A stretch of DNA of 64,000 nucleotides from assembly GCF_014489635.1 (NCBI RefSeq), contig NZ_CP060828.1, forward strand, positions 3,448,001 to 3,512,000, read 5' to 3'. The notes beneath the pieces were generated by a model. It saw only the letters and a list, made by a program, of their open reading frames with translations. It had not been told where the DNA came from and searched no databases. Shown in pieces: positions 8,280-16,248 of the stretch; position 1 is the stretch's first letter, and every line of letters starts with the position of its first letter. The DNA comes from Streptomyces roseirectus (GTDB lineage: Bacteria > Actinomycetota > Actinomycetes > Streptomycetales > Streptomycetaceae). A program made the position numbers and the translations under genes.

Positions 8280-9053
8280 TCAGCCGCCGAAGCGGCGGTG
8301 GCGGGCCGCGTAGTCGCGTAGGGCGCGCAGGAAGTCGACCTTGCGGAAGGCGGGCCAGAACACGTCGCAGAAGTAGTACTCGGAGTGCGCGGTCTGCCAG
8401 AGCATGAACCCGGACAGCCGCTGCTCGCCGCTGGTGCGGATGACGAGGTCGGGGTCGGGCTGGTCGCTGGTGTAGAGGTGGCGGCCGATCATGTCGATGT
8501 CGACGGACTCGGCGAGGTCGTCCATGGAGACGCCCCGGTCCTGGGCGTCCAGCAGCATCGAGCGGACGGCGTCGGCAATCTCCTGCCGGCCGCCGTAGCC
8601 GATGGCGACGTTCACCAGTATCCCGTCGACGTCCGCGGTCGCCTGCTCCGCCTCTTTCAGCGTGAGCTGCATCTGGTCGGGGAGGAGGTCCTTGGTGCCG
8701 ACGTGGTGGACCCGCCAGCGGCCGTCCGAGGCGAGCGTGCGGACGACGTCCTCGATGATCCCGAGGAGCGGGATCAGCTCGTCCTTCGGGCGGTCGAAGT
8801 TGTCGGTCGACAGGAGCCAGAACGTGACGACTTTCACGTCCGTCTCCGCGCACCAGCCCAGGAACTCCGACATGTTGTCCGCGCCGGCGCGGTGGCCGTG
8901 GACCGTCGACGACCCCGCGGCCTTCGCCCAGCGGCGGTTGCCGTCCATGATGACGCCGATGTGCCGCGGCACCTGGCTGTGGTCGAGGTGGCCTTCAACC
9001 CGGCGTGCGTACAGCCTGACCAGCAGGCCGCGCAGTTTGTCGCGCAGGATCAC
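8280..9053 (-). CDS. uppS: cis-Prenyltransferase (undecaprenyl/polyprenyl diphosphate synthase)
   Basis: The protein has 257 residues, the normal size for UppS. HIGVIMDGNRRWAK contains the catalytic Asp37 and the GNRRWA motif. The C-terminal DPDLVIRTSGEQRLSGFMLW is the substrate-binding RxSGExRLS-type motif. It condenses isopentenyl diphosphate onto an allylic starter to make the lipid carrier used for peptidoglycan and other glycans, at the inner face of the membrane. The GTG at 9053 is chosen from the usual N-terminus; GAGGGG lies 11 nt upstream. Streptomycetes often carry more than one such enzyme, so this one may make a shorter polyprenyl chain. Confidence 0.92.
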   Translation of the reverse strand: MILRDKLRGLLVRLYARRVEGHLDHSQVPRHIGVIMDGNRRWAKAAGSSTVHGHRAGADNMSEFLGWCAETDVKVVTFWLLSTDNFDRPKDELIPLLGIIEDVVRTLASDGRWRVHHVGTKDLLPDQMQLTLKEAEQATADVDGILVNVAIGYGGRQEIADAVRSMLLDAQDRGVSMDDLAESVDIDMIGRHLYTSDQPDPDLVIRTSGEQRLSGFMLWQTAHSEYYFCDVFWPAFRKVDFLRALRDYAARHRRFGG

Positions 9054-9160
9054 GTGATGTTCAGCCCCTCCTCGACGGCGGTCCCCGCAGGCGGGGAGCT
9101 TACCCCCAGCGGGAGTTGGGGCGCCTATTGAGGGGTAGAGACGTCTGAATGGGCACTTCG

Positions 9161-9190
9161 GTTCCACGGGGCGCATGGGTCGCGTGGAAC
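9161..9190. promoter_or_regulatory. Inverted repeat in the uppS upstream region
   Basis: GTTCCACG (9161-9168) and CGTGGAAC (9183-9190) form perfect 8-bp arms around a 14-nt loop, 108 bp upstream of uppS. It may be an operator or a leader hairpin. Confidence 0.35.
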
Positions 9191-9253
9191 ACAGCGGGTG
9201 GGGCGGGGGGGGATCGGGGGCCGGTGCGGCGCGCTGCGGCGGCGCCGGACGGG

Positions 9254-9295
9254 CAAAAAAACGGGCCGGTCCGTGGGGGGGATACGGACCGGCCC
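9254..9295 (-). terminator. Intrinsic terminator with C7 loop and T7 tract
   Basis: GGGCCGGTCCGT and ACGGACCGGCCC (9284-9295 and 9263-9274 on the plus strand) form a perfect 12-bp stem. The minus-strand transcript then reads GTTTTTTTG. It would end the small RNA above and possibly read-through from the methyltransferase gene. Confidence 0.85.
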
Positions 9296-9346
9296 GAGGG
9301 GGGGCTTCCACCATAACCCTTTGTGAGGGATGCCGCGTACATCGGC
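9254..9346 (-). ncRNA. Candidate 6C-type small RNA upstream of uppS
   Basis: Read on the minus strand, this ~90-nt stretch has two C7 runs: the first in GGAAGCCCCCCCTCGG, the second as the loop of a perfect 12-bp hairpin (9263-9295). It ends in a T7 tract (9255-9261), a textbook intrinsic terminator. The actinobacterial 6C RNA family is defined by two stem-loops that each expose at least six cytosines. An AT-rich patch with a TAATTT -10-like box lies just upstream (9353-9358), which would place the 5' end near 9346. The first stem is less clear than the second. The DNA from here to 9658 holds no gene I can support. Confidence 0.55.
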
Positions 9347-9658
9347 GCGAAATTATTACTCTCCGAAGTCGCGCGGCGACGCCCGCAGGGGTCCTGAAGC
9401 CCTGTTCACGGGGGTTTCGTGGCCAGAAAACGCGGGCCGTTCCAGGTCCCTCGCACGGGGGAACGCGGCGGGAGGCGTCAGTTTGACGCGGGCGCCACCG
9501 CACGGTCCCCTCCACTGCGCGATGACGCCCACGCAGCTTTGCCAGCGCGAATTGCCGTGGCCGAATTTACGTGACGCCCGGGGGTCGGGGCACCCGTTCG
9601 CGATAACGATGTGGAAACCCTGTGGAGATCGAGCGGCCGGGCGGCGGTTCCCGGCCAT

Positions 9659-10447
9659 TTATCCCGCGAGGGGCCTGCGGGCCTCGATCAGGTGCCGCGC
9701 GCTGTACGCGACGAACGGCCCCTCGGCGCCGATCCGCTCGTGCAGCGCCCTCAGCTCCGCCTCGTACCGCGCCACCGTGAACCCGGGGACCATCCACACG
9801 ACCTTCCGCAGGAAGTGGACGACGGCCCCGACGTCGTGGAACTCCATTCGCAGCCGCTCCACCCGGACGTCGACGACGTCGAGCCCCGCCTCCTTCGCCG
9901 CCGCGCTCTCCGCGTCCGGGTGCCGGGCTCGGCTCACGTCGTCCGGGAGGGGGCCCAGGAACTCCTCGACGAGTTCGAACGCGCTGCGGTGGCCGACGTG
10001 CTGGGCGAAGTAGGTGCCGCCGGGGGTGAGGACGCGGGCGATCTCCCGCCAGTGCGGGGTCACCGGGTGGCGGCTCGACACGAGGTCGAACGCGGCGTCC
10101 GGGAACGGGAGCCGGCCGTCGCCGGCCGGCGTGACGACCACCACGCCCCGGGGGCGCAGGAGCCGGGTCGCCCTGGCCGCGTTCGGGGGCCATGCCTCGG
10201 TGGCGGCGAGGACGCGCGGCGGGGTCGCCGTCCTCGCCAGGGCGAAGTCCATGACCTCCCCTCCCCCGGTGTCCAGGTCCAGCGCGGCGTCCGCCCGCGC
10301 GAGGCGGCCGGCGAGGGAGACCGCGTAGCCCCAGGAGGGCCGCGCCTCGGTCGCGCGGCCCTCGAACCAGGAGAAGTCCCAGCCGTCGGTGGGGGCGGAC
10401 TCGGCTTCGGCGACGAGGGATTCGTAGGAGGGGGGTTCGGTGGGCAT
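9659..10447 (-). CDS. SAM-dependent methyltransferase (type 11-like)
   Basis: The protein has 262 residues from ATG 10447; a GTG at 10471 would add eight. LDLDTGGGEVMDFAL is a class I SAM-binding motif, followed by VLAATEAWPPNAARA, FDLVSSRHPV (motif II-like) and IARVLTPGGTYFAQHVG. The family transfers methyl groups to small molecules or tRNA; the substrate is not evident. It ends in a TAA codon, is followed by ~360 bp without genes, and its start is 77 bp from the stop of the luciferase-like gene, so the two may be co-transcribed. Confidence 0.75.
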   Translation of the reverse strand: MPTEPPSYESLVAEAESAPTDGWDFSWFEGRATEARPSWGYAVSLAGRLARADAALDLDTGGGEVMDFALARTATPPRVLAATEAWPPNAARATRLLRPRGVVVVTPAGDGRLPFPDAAFDLVSSRHPVTPHWREIARVLTPGGTYFAQHVGHRSAFELVEEFLGPLPDDVSRARHPDAESAAAKEAGLDVVDVRVERLRMEFHDVGAVVHFLRKVVWMVPGFTVARYEAELRALHERIGAEGPFVAYSARHLIEARRPLAG

Positions 10448-10524
10448 GTGGAGATGGTCGCAAAGGGGCACTGGGGGCGCCGCCGAGTTTCCGGGCTCCG
10501 GGCTTTGGGCGCCGCCCCCGGCCG

Positions 10525-11364
10525 TTACTTCACCAGCGGTCGCACCTGTTCCGCCGTGAACCTCAGGAAGCCCTCCGGGTCGGGGTCGTCGGGGGTCGGG
10601 AGGAGGACGACCGTGTCGGCGCCGGCGTCGGCGTAGCGGCGGACCTCGGCGGCGACCGTCTCGGCGTCACCGGCGACGCCGACGCCCGTCAGGCCGAGCC
10701 TGTCCAGCTCGCGGGCCAGGCGGGCTCCGGCGCCCTCTCCGGTCGCGGCGAAGACGTACACGACGATCCGGTGCGGGGCCGGTGCGGCGGCGCGGATCTC
10801 GCGGACGCGGCCTGGGGTCGCGGACTCGTTCAGGACGGTGCCGTCGGCGATGCGGCCCGCGAGGGCGAGCGTGCGGGGGCCGATGCCGCCCACCAGGATC
10901 TCGGCGGGGGTCTGCGGGGGCCAGTCCAGGGCGACGTCGTCCAGGGTGACGTACGTGCCGCTCGTCGTGACGCGCTCGCCGTTCAGGAGGGCGCGCAGGG
11001 CGTTCGTGTATTCGGACAGCAGGGTCAGCGGGGAGTCGGGGCGGGCACCGACCTGGGCCATCCAGTCCTGGACGCCGTGGCCGACCGCCAGCGAGAGGCG
11101 GCCGGGGAACATGCGGTGCAGGGCCGCCGTCTCCATCGCCGTCAGGGCGACGTTCCTGAGGGGGACGGGGAGCAGGCCGACGCCGATGCGCAGGCGGTCC
11201 GTCCAGGCGAGGGCCGCCGAGGCCGCGGTGAGGCCGCCCTGGAGGAAGCAGTCCTCCCAGAGCCAGAGTTCGTCCAGGCCCGCCTCATCCGCCGTCCGTA
11301 CGGCCGAACGCAGGCGTTCCGGGGGGAGTTGGGGGCGGAGGATCGCGCCGAGGGTGATCGTCAT
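10525..11364 (-). CDS. Luciferase-like (LLM class) flavin-dependent oxidoreductase
   Basis: The protein has 279 residues with a TIM-barrel bacterial luciferase fold: LDELWLWEDCFLQGGL near the N-terminus, RIGVGLLPVPLRNVALTAME for the phosphate-binding region, LAVGHGVQDWMAQVGA, and PAEILVGGIGPRTLALAGRIADGTVLN. Such enzymes use reduced FMN or F420; the F420-dependent type is frequent in actinobacteria. The substrate is unknown. The ATG at 11364 lies 67 bp from the divergent DUF192 gene. Confidence 0.85.
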   Translation of the reverse strand: MTITLGAILRPQLPPERLRSAVRTADEAGLDELWLWEDCFLQGGLTAASAALAWTDRLRIGVGLLPVPLRNVALTAMETAALHRMFPGRLSLAVGHGVQDWMAQVGARPDSPLTLLSEYTNALRALLNGERVTTSGTYVTLDDVALDWPPQTPAEILVGGIGPRTLALAGRIADGTVLNESATPGRVREIRAAAPAPHRIVVYVFAATGEGAGARLARELDRLGLTGVGVAGDAETVAAEVRRYADAGADTVVLLPTPDDPDPEGFLRFTAEQVRPLVK

Positions 11365-11431
11365 GGGGATCTACTATCCAGGGGCGGGGCGGTTTCGACT
11401 CCTTCTTTTCGCCTACTTCTCGGAGGTCGGT

Positions 11432-11794
11432 GTGGGGCGCTGGCGGGACGGGCGGGGCGTGCTGGTCGTGGACGGCGCGGCCCAGGTGCCGTTGGAGATC
11501 GCCACGTCGTACCGGGCCCGTACGAAGGGGCTGTTGGGGCGGGACTCCCTGGACGGGGCGCTGCTGCTGTCACCGGCTTCCGGGATCCATACCTTCCGGA
11601 TGCGGATGCCCATCGATGTCGCTTATCTGTCACGGGACTTGAGGGTGCTGGCCGTGCGGACGATGGTCCCCGGCCGACTGGGGCTGCCCCGGCTGCGGGC
11701 CCGGCATGTGCTGGAGGCGGAGGCGGGGGCGATGGCGGGCTGGGGGGTGCGGGCGGGGGTTCGGGTGGAGGTGGTGACGGGAGGCGTGACCTGA
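11432..11794 (+). CDS. DUF192 family protein
   Basis: The protein has 120 residues. The core IATSYRARTKGLLGRDSLDGALLL and GIHTFRMRMPIDVAYLS match the DUF192 signature (R..GLM....L....GMLF....FWMKNT.IPLD), with Phe-Arg-Met replacing the usual Trp-Met-Lys stretch. Function is unknown. The start at 11432 is picked because GGAGG sits 5 nt upstream. Confidence 0.75.
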   Translation: MGRWRDGRGVLVVDGAAQVPLEIATSYRARTKGLLGRDSLDGALLLSPASGIHTFRMRMPIDVAYLSRDLRVLAVRTMVPGRLGLPRLRARHVLEAEAGAMAGWGVRAGVRVEVVTGGVT

Positions 11795-11819
11795 GGGGGG
11801 CCGGGTCGTTGTCCGGCGC

Positions 11820-12056
11820 ATGAAGAAGATCATGCTCGCAGCCCTGCCGCTCGCCGCCCTCGCCCTGACCGCCTCGCCGGCTCACGCCGACAACGACTCC
11901 AACTTCGGTGGCGGGGTGAACGCCGCCGACAACTGGAACTTCACAGCCGGCGCCGTCTGCATGCAGGAGGTCGCCGTCGTGCCCGTCCTCGGGGACTGGG
12001 TGGGCGACCACGTCAACAACTGCTCCAACGGGAACGTGATCGACCACTCCAAGTAG
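11820..12056 (+). CDS. Small secreted two-cysteine protein of unknown function
   Basis: The protein has 78 residues. A Sec signal peptide (MKKIMLAALPLAALALTASPAHA) ends in AHA, giving a mature protein of about 55 residues that begins DNDSNFGGGVNAADNWNF. It has exactly two cysteines (in AVCMQEV and NNCSNGN) that may form a disulfide across a hydrophobic VAVVPVLGDW stretch. The size and two-cysteine layout recall chaplins, but the chaplin consensus is absent. It lies next to the OmpA/pilus genes on the opposite strand and converges with them 12 bp apart. Confidence 0.65.
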   Translation: MKKIMLAALPLAALALTASPAHADNDSNFGGGVNAADNWNFTAGAVCMQEVAVVPVLGDWVGDHVNNCSNGNVIDHSK

Positions 12057-12068
12057 GCCCCGGCCCCG

Positions 12069-12671
12069 CTACCCCTCCCTCGGGAACGTGATCTCCACGC
12101 GGCGGTTCTTCTTGCGGCCGGCCTCCGTGGAGTTGTCGGCGATGGGGTACTGCTCGCCGTAGCCGCGGACGTCGAACGTGAGGTTCGGGTCGTTCAACTC
12201 GCCGTCCAGGACCGCCTGGACGGCGTTCGCGCGCCGGCGGGAGAGGACGTCGCCGTGGGCCGAGGAGCCCAGGTCGTCGGTGAAGCCGAAGACTCTGATG
12301 CGGGTGGCGTTCTGCTTCCTGATCTCGTCCGCGATCGCGGCGATGCGGGAGCGGGAGGTCGGGGTGATCCTCGAGCTGTCCTTGCCGAACAGGACCTCCG
12401 CCTGGAGCGCGAACTTCACGTCCGCGTTCGTGTCCTCCCTGCGTTCGTCGCCCGTCTGGTCCTCCACCACCTGCTTGATGTCCAGCACCTTCGACGCCGC
12501 CAGCGTCCCGCCCTGCGGGAGCTTCAGGTCCGGGTCGTTCGGATCCACCTGCACCGGCGCCGTCGCCGTCGGCTCCGTCCCCGGCGGGAGGCTGGGGTCG
12601 TCCACCGCCCGCGCGGTGGGGGTCGTGAGGGCCAGGATGAGGGTGGTCGTGAGGGTGAGGGTGTGTTTCAT
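12069..12671 (-). CDS. Secreted OmpA-family peptidoglycan-binding protein
   Basis: The protein has 200 residues from ATG 12671. The signal peptide MKHTLTLTTTLILALTTPTARA precedes a linker and a C-terminal OmpA-like domain: VLFGKDSSRITPTSRSRI, then IRVFGFTDDLGSSAHGDVLS-RRRANAV and GYGEQYPIADN, ending NRRVEITFPREG. The domain binds peptidoglycan non-covalently. It starts 8 bp after the lipoprotein gene and closes the Tad locus, so it may anchor the pilus machinery to the wall. OmpA-like domains are less common in Gram-positives but do occur in actinobacteria. Confidence 0.85.
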   Translation of the reverse strand: MKHTLTLTTTLILALTTPTARAVDDPSLPPGTEPTATAPVQVDPNDPDLKLPQGGTLAASKVLDIKQVVEDQTGDERREDTNADVKFALQAEVLFGKDSSRITPTSRSRIAAIADEIRKQNATRIRVFGFTDDLGSSAHGDVLSRRRANAVQAVLDGELNDPNLTFDVRGYGEQYPIADNSTEAGRKKNRRVEITFPREG

Positions 12672-12679
12672 CGGTGGCC

Positions 12680-13270
12680 TCACCCGGAGATGCCGATCGT
12701 GGCGGTGGGGAACATGGGGAGCTGGAAGGAGACTTCGGTGGTGGTGGGTGGGGGGGCGGGGAACTGCATGAAGACGGGGAAGGACTCGCCGGAGCTGAGC
12801 GCCGGGAGGTTGGTCGTGGTGAGAGGGCGGCCGTCGGTGTCGCGCAGGACGTAGTACCGCTTCTTGCCCTTCGCGTCGATCAGGGTGGCGCCGCCGAGCG
12901 AGCTGCCGTTGCGGATGATCTCGGTCTCGTTGCCGCTCACCTGGGCGGGTACGTTGACCGCCTCGCCGCCTTCGTTCTTCATCGACCCGTTCACCGTGAC
13001 GAAGCCGCCGGAGTCCCGTACGGCGCCGGTGATCTGGAGCAACAGACCGTCCGGGCCCTTGAGTTCGGCCAGCGGCTGCTCCGACTTCCCTTCCTGCGTG
13101 CTCGGCTGGGACCCGCCGCTCGTCCGGGCGGTGGACGGTGTGCTCTCCGGCTTCCTGTCGTCACCACCACCGTCACCGCCGCCGCATCCGGCCACGCCGA
13201 GGGCCAGTCCGGCCGCGACGGTCAGGGCGACCATTCCCCTGCGGACCTTCGTCGTGCACCGAATGCTCAT
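12680..13270 (-). CDS. Predicted lipoprotein of the Tad locus
   Basis: The protein has 196 residues. The type II signal peptide ends in the lipobox VAGC (Cys29), followed by a Gly/Asp/Ser/Thr-rich linker and a beta-rich domain (LQITGAVRDSGGFVTVNGSM, VSFQLPMFPTATIGISG). The domain has no named function that I recognise, though it has the feel of an Ig-like or DUF4352-type fold. The ATG at 13270 has GAAGGA upstream. The gene sits between the TadG-like and OmpA genes in what looks like one operon. Confidence 0.75.
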   Translation of the reverse strand: MSIRCTTKVRRGMVALTVAAGLALGVAGCGGGDGGGDDRKPESTPSTARTSGGSQPSTQEGKSEQPLAELKGPDGLLLQITGAVRDSGGFVTVNGSMKNEGGEAVNVPAQVSGNETEIIRNGSSLGGATLIDAKGKKRYYVLRDTDGRPLTTTNLPALSSGESFPVFMQFPAPPPTTTEVSFQLPMFPTATIGISG

Positions 13271-13297
13271 GCCTCTGCTTCCTTCAGTCGTGGTGCC

Positions 13298-13954
13298 TCA
13301 GTCGACCAGATGGACGTCGAAGAGGTCCTGGGGTTCGGGGAGCCCGGCGATGTCGTCCGGGTCCAGGGTCCAGCGGACGCCGTCGCAGGTGAGGACCGGC
13401 AGTTGGACGACCGGCGGGGGCTCCTCGCCGCTCCCCTCGGAAGGGGTGGGCTCGGGTTCGGGGAGCGTGCTGGGCGTGGGGCTGGGGAGCGGGTCGAAGG
13501 AGCACAGCGGCTCGATGACGGACGAGGCTTGAGCCGTCGAGTGGGTGTCCTCCGTGCCGGGCACGAGCGAGTCGCCGACGGCCTTGTCGGTCCGCACGTA
13601 CACCGTGTAGCCCATACCGTCCCAGACGCATTCGGGGCCGACCAGGCGGGCGTCGTTCGCCGCCGCGAGCTGTCGGGCCCGTCCGCACTCGTCGGTCCAG
13701 GGCTTGCCCTCGAAGATGTCGTTCCACTTCGTGGGGTCGAGGATGTCGGCCACCCATGCGGCGGCGAGTTTGTCGCGGGTCTCCTGGGCGGCGGCCAGCG
13801 CGGCGGCGTCGGCCGCGGCCTGGGCGTCGCCCCGGTTCGCGCCGGCCTGGCCGACCGAGAGGTACGCGAACGCGAGAAAGAGCAGGCCCGCCACCACCGT
13901 GATGTAGATGGGGAAAGCCTGCCCCGCGTCGCCGCGCGTCCGGGGTGGCGTCAG
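13298..13954 (-). CDS. TadG/TadE-like pilus-locus protein, apparent CTG start
   Basis: The protein has 218 residues. The N-terminal GDAGQAFPIYITVVAGLLFLAFAYLSVGQAG is the TadE/TadG hydrophobic anchor with the usual QAxxxY entry. The next helix, DAQAAADAAALAAAQ, is typical of pilus-assembly TadE-like proteins. The C-terminal half is a Pro/Thr-rich linker and a Cys-containing tail. No ATG, GTG or TTG is available between the flp stop and the anchor; a CTG at 13954 overlaps the flp stop as CTGA, just as ATGA and GTGA overlaps are used elsewhere in this locus. I therefore place the start at CTG, which should be tested. Confidence 0.75.
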   Translation of the reverse strand: MTPPRTRGDAGQAFPIYITVVAGLLFLAFAYLSVGQAGANRGDAQAAADAAALAAAQETRDKLAAAWVADILDPTKWNDIFEGKPWTDECGRARQLAAANDARLVGPECVWDGMGYTVYVRTDKAVGDSLVPGTEDTHSTAQASSVIEPLCSFDPLPSPTPSTLPEPEPTPSEGSGEEPPPVVQLPVLTCDGVRWTLDPDDIAGLPEPQDLFDVHLVD

Positions 13955-14115
13955 CCGGTGACCCGGGTGATCTGGTTCTTGATGGCGGTGAGGATGGTCT
14001 GCCCGATGTCCGTGCCCGTGATCGCCAGCACGATCGCCACCACCACGGCGATGATCCCCAGGTACTCCACCGCGGTCTGGCCCATGTCGCCCCGCAGTTT
14101 CCGCAGTTTCTCCAT
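13951..14115 (-). CDS. flp: Flp/Fap-type prepilin
   Basis: The product is a 54-residue pilin subunit. The short leader MEKLRKLRGDMG is followed by QTAVEYLGIIAVVVAIVLAI, giving the class III prepilin motif G-x4-E-Y with predicted cleavage after Gly12 by a TadV-type peptidase. The hydrophobic helix forms the pilus core. The ATG at 14115 has GGAGG 8 nt upstream. It is the only prepilin in the locus and lies downstream of the two-component genes. No prepilin peptidase gene is seen in the window. Confidence 0.9.
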   Translation of the reverse strand: MEKLRKLRGDMGQTAVEYLGIIAVVVAIVLAITGTDIGQTILTAIKNQITRVTG

Positions 14116-14240
14116 AGCCCTGTCCTCCGGTCGCACGGCCGTTCTCCCCGCGTTCCGCCGGAGCGTAGCTGGCGGGGGAAGGGGAGGGGGAGGGTCCGGG
14201 GGCCCAAATGTGGGCCCAGGTGGGGGTGTGGGCGTTCATC

Positions 14241-14972
14241 TCAGCTCACCCCCCGCACCGGCGGCGGCGCGGTGCCGAGCCACTTGGCGGTGGCTTCGGC
14301 GCGGCTGGTGCTGTGGAGCTTCGCGAAGATCCGGTTGATGTGGTTCTTGACGGTCTTCTCGCTGATGAAACAGGCCGCGGCGATCTGGTGGTTGGACATG
14401 CCGGAGGCGATGAGGTCCATGATCTCCGCCTCCCTCGCGCTGAGCCGGAACCTCCCCCTACTTGCCGGAGACTGTCCCACAAGTGGTTGCACTTGCGAAA
14501 GCCCTTTGCTCAAACTGCCTGGGTAATGGGTATCTTGAGGGGAGAAAAGGTGTGCATTCGCATTCCCCTGGAACCCCTCCAGCACCGCGGTCGCCGCCGT
14601 AGGCGTCAAGTGCGCCCGCCCGACGGCGACATCCCGCACCGCCGCCACCAACTCCTCGGCACCGAACTCCCCGTGCACGAGATACCCGCGCGCCCCGAGC
14701 CGCAGCGCACCCCGCACGGTCCGGGACTCCCCGCTGTAGGTGAGCATGAGGACGGCGGCGAGCCGCACGAGCCGGGGCAGCGCGGCGAGCCCGTCGACCT
14801 CGGGCATGCGGACGTCGAGGAGGACGACGTCGGGCCGGTGCGACTCGGTGAGTTCGCACGCCTCGCGCCCGTTCACGGCCTGGGCGACGACGTCGATGCC
14901 GCCGGCGGCGGTGAGCAGCGCGGTGAGGCCCGCGCGGACCACGGGGTTGTCGTCGGCCACGATCACATTCAC
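14241..14972 (-). CDS. NarL/LuxR-family response regulator
   Basis: The protein has 243 residues. The receiver domain has the acidic pair in IVADDNP (Asp7-Asp8), the phospho-acceptor Asp53 in VVLLDVRMPEVDG and the conserved Thr/Lys region (VLMLTYSGES). A ~45-residue linker is followed by a LuxR helix-turn-helix: LSAREAEIMDLIASGMSNHQ and SEKTVKNHINRIFAKL. It pairs with the histidine kinase 26 bp upstream and sits inside the Tad locus just before flp, so it probably controls the pilus genes. The GTG at 14972 fits family N-termini; the GTG at 14966 has better ribosome-site spacing. Confidence 0.9.
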   Translation of the reverse strand: MNVIVADDNPVVRAGLTALLTAAGGIDVVAQAVNGREACELTESHRPDVVLLDVRMPEVDGLAALPRLVRLAAVLMLTYSGESRTVRGALRLGARGYLVHGEFGAEELVAAVRDVAVGRAHLTPTAATAVLEGFQGNANAHLFSPQDTHYPGSLSKGLSQVQPLVGQSPASRGRFRLSAREAEIMDLIASGMSNHQIAAACFISEKTVKNHINRIFAKLHSTSRAEATAKWLGTAPPPVRGVS

Positions 14973-14998
14973 CCTCTGTACCCTTCCGGTCGGGATCG

Positions 14999-16144
14999 TC
15001 ACGCCGCCCCCTGTCCGAACTCGTCCGCGTGGGGCGGGAGTTCGAGTTCCAGTCGCATTTCGGCGCCCTGGTGTCCCGGGCCGACGGCCAGCCGTGCGCC
15101 GAGCGCCGCCGCGCGCTCGGTCATGCCGAGCAGTCCGAAGCGGCCGGCTCCGCGCAGGGCGTCGAGGGTGGTGCCGGGCGGCAGGCCCTTGCCGTCGTCG
15201 TGGACGGTGACGCGCAGGACGCCCGCGTGGATGCCGGCGCTCACCTCGACGCGGGTCGCGTCCGCGTGGCGGTGGGCGTTGTCGAGGGCTTCGGCGGTGA
15301 TGGTCAGCAACTCGCGGGCCACGGTGGGGGGCAGGGGGGCGGTGGTGTGGTCGCCGGTCACCCTGTATGTCGTCGGCAGGCCGGTGCGGGTTGTGAAGTC
15401 CCGTGCCCGCAGGGCCAGTTCGTCGAGCAGGTCCATGTCCTCGGCGTTCTCGTCGCGCAGGTCGGTGAGCAGGGTGCGGGATTCTTGCGCCGTGCGGCGG
15501 GCGGCCCTCGCGATCAACTCGGCCTGGTCTCTGACGTGTTGGTCGGCGCCGGAGGCGAGGGCTTCGGCGGCCAGGGCCACGCCGTACAGGGACTTGGCGA
15601 CGGAGTCGTGCATCTCCCGTGCGAGGCGGGCGCGTTCGGCGGCGACGGCCTCGGTGGCGGCCAGGCGGGACCGGGTCTCCGCGAGGGCTTCGGTGGCCTC
15701 GGCGAACCTCAGCATCAGGCTGCGCAGGGCTGAGCCGAGGGCGCCGGTGATCACGCAGAAGCCGGGCAGCAGGAGGCGTTCCGCGACGCTCACGTCCGAG
15801 TGTGACGCCAGTGTCGTGTGCACCAGCAGCAGGATCAGGGCCTGCGCGGAGGCGAAGCAGGCCGCTCCGCGCCAGCCGTACAGGATCCCCGCGAGCAGGG
15901 GGGTGCACACGCTGACGTACGCGAGCGTGGTCTCCGGGCCCGCCGAGATCAGCAGGAGCGAGCCCAGGAGGGTGTCCAACGCCAGTACGGCGGGGTGGCG
16001 CAGCAGGAGGGGGCCGAAGCGTTCCCAGTCCCTCAGGAGGGCGTACGAGACCATGAACGTGACGACGACCGCCGTGCCGACGAGGCGGACCCCTACGCCG
16101 GGGGAGGCGTTCAGCAGCGCGGAGGGGGCGGCCAGGGCGATCAT
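14999..16144 (-). CDS. Membrane histidine kinase (NarL-type partner)
   Basis: From ATG 16144 the product has 381 residues. About five N-terminal membrane helices (MIALAAPSALL, LVGTAVVVTFMVSYAL, VLALDTLLGSLLLISAG, and others) precede a HisKA_3 dimerisation helix with LAREMHDSVAKSL (phospho-accepting His179), and a HATPase domain with EALDNAHRHADATRVEV and VHDDGKGLPP. The frame stays open upstream through a dispersed repeat, which is unlikely to be coding. Related kinases begin about 16 residues earlier with (M/V)NALQALxRQVFG; here that codon is GTC, not GTG. So either translation starts at 16144 or an unusual start is used. Confidence 0.88.
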   Translation of the reverse strand: MIALAAPSALLNASPGVGVRLVGTAVVVTFMVSYALLRDWERFGPLLLRHPAVLALDTLLGSLLLISAGPETTLAYVSVCTPLLAGILYGWRGAACFASAQALILLLVHTTLASHSDVSVAERLLLPGFCVITGALGSALRSLMLRFAEATEALAETRSRLAATEAVAAERARLAREMHDSVAKSLYGVALAAEALASGADQHVRDQAELIARAARRTAQESRTLLTDLRDENAEDMDLLDELALRARDFTTRTGLPTTYRVTGDHTTAPLPPTVARELLTITAEALDNAHRHADATRVEVSAGIHAGVLRVTVHDDGKGLPPGTTLDALRGAGRFGLLGMTERAAALGARLAVGPGHQGAEMRLELELPPHADEFGQGAA

Positions 16145-16248
16145 CGCCAGCCGGAAGCCGAAGACTTGGCGGGAGAGGGCTTGGAGGGCGTTGACCTGGA
16201 GGGCGAGGGGGGTTGGGCGGGGGTGGGGGGTGGTCGGGGGGTTCGGCC

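Noticed and set aside
11820..12056. Chaplin
   Set aside because: Size and cysteines fit but the ~40-residue chaplin consensus is missing.
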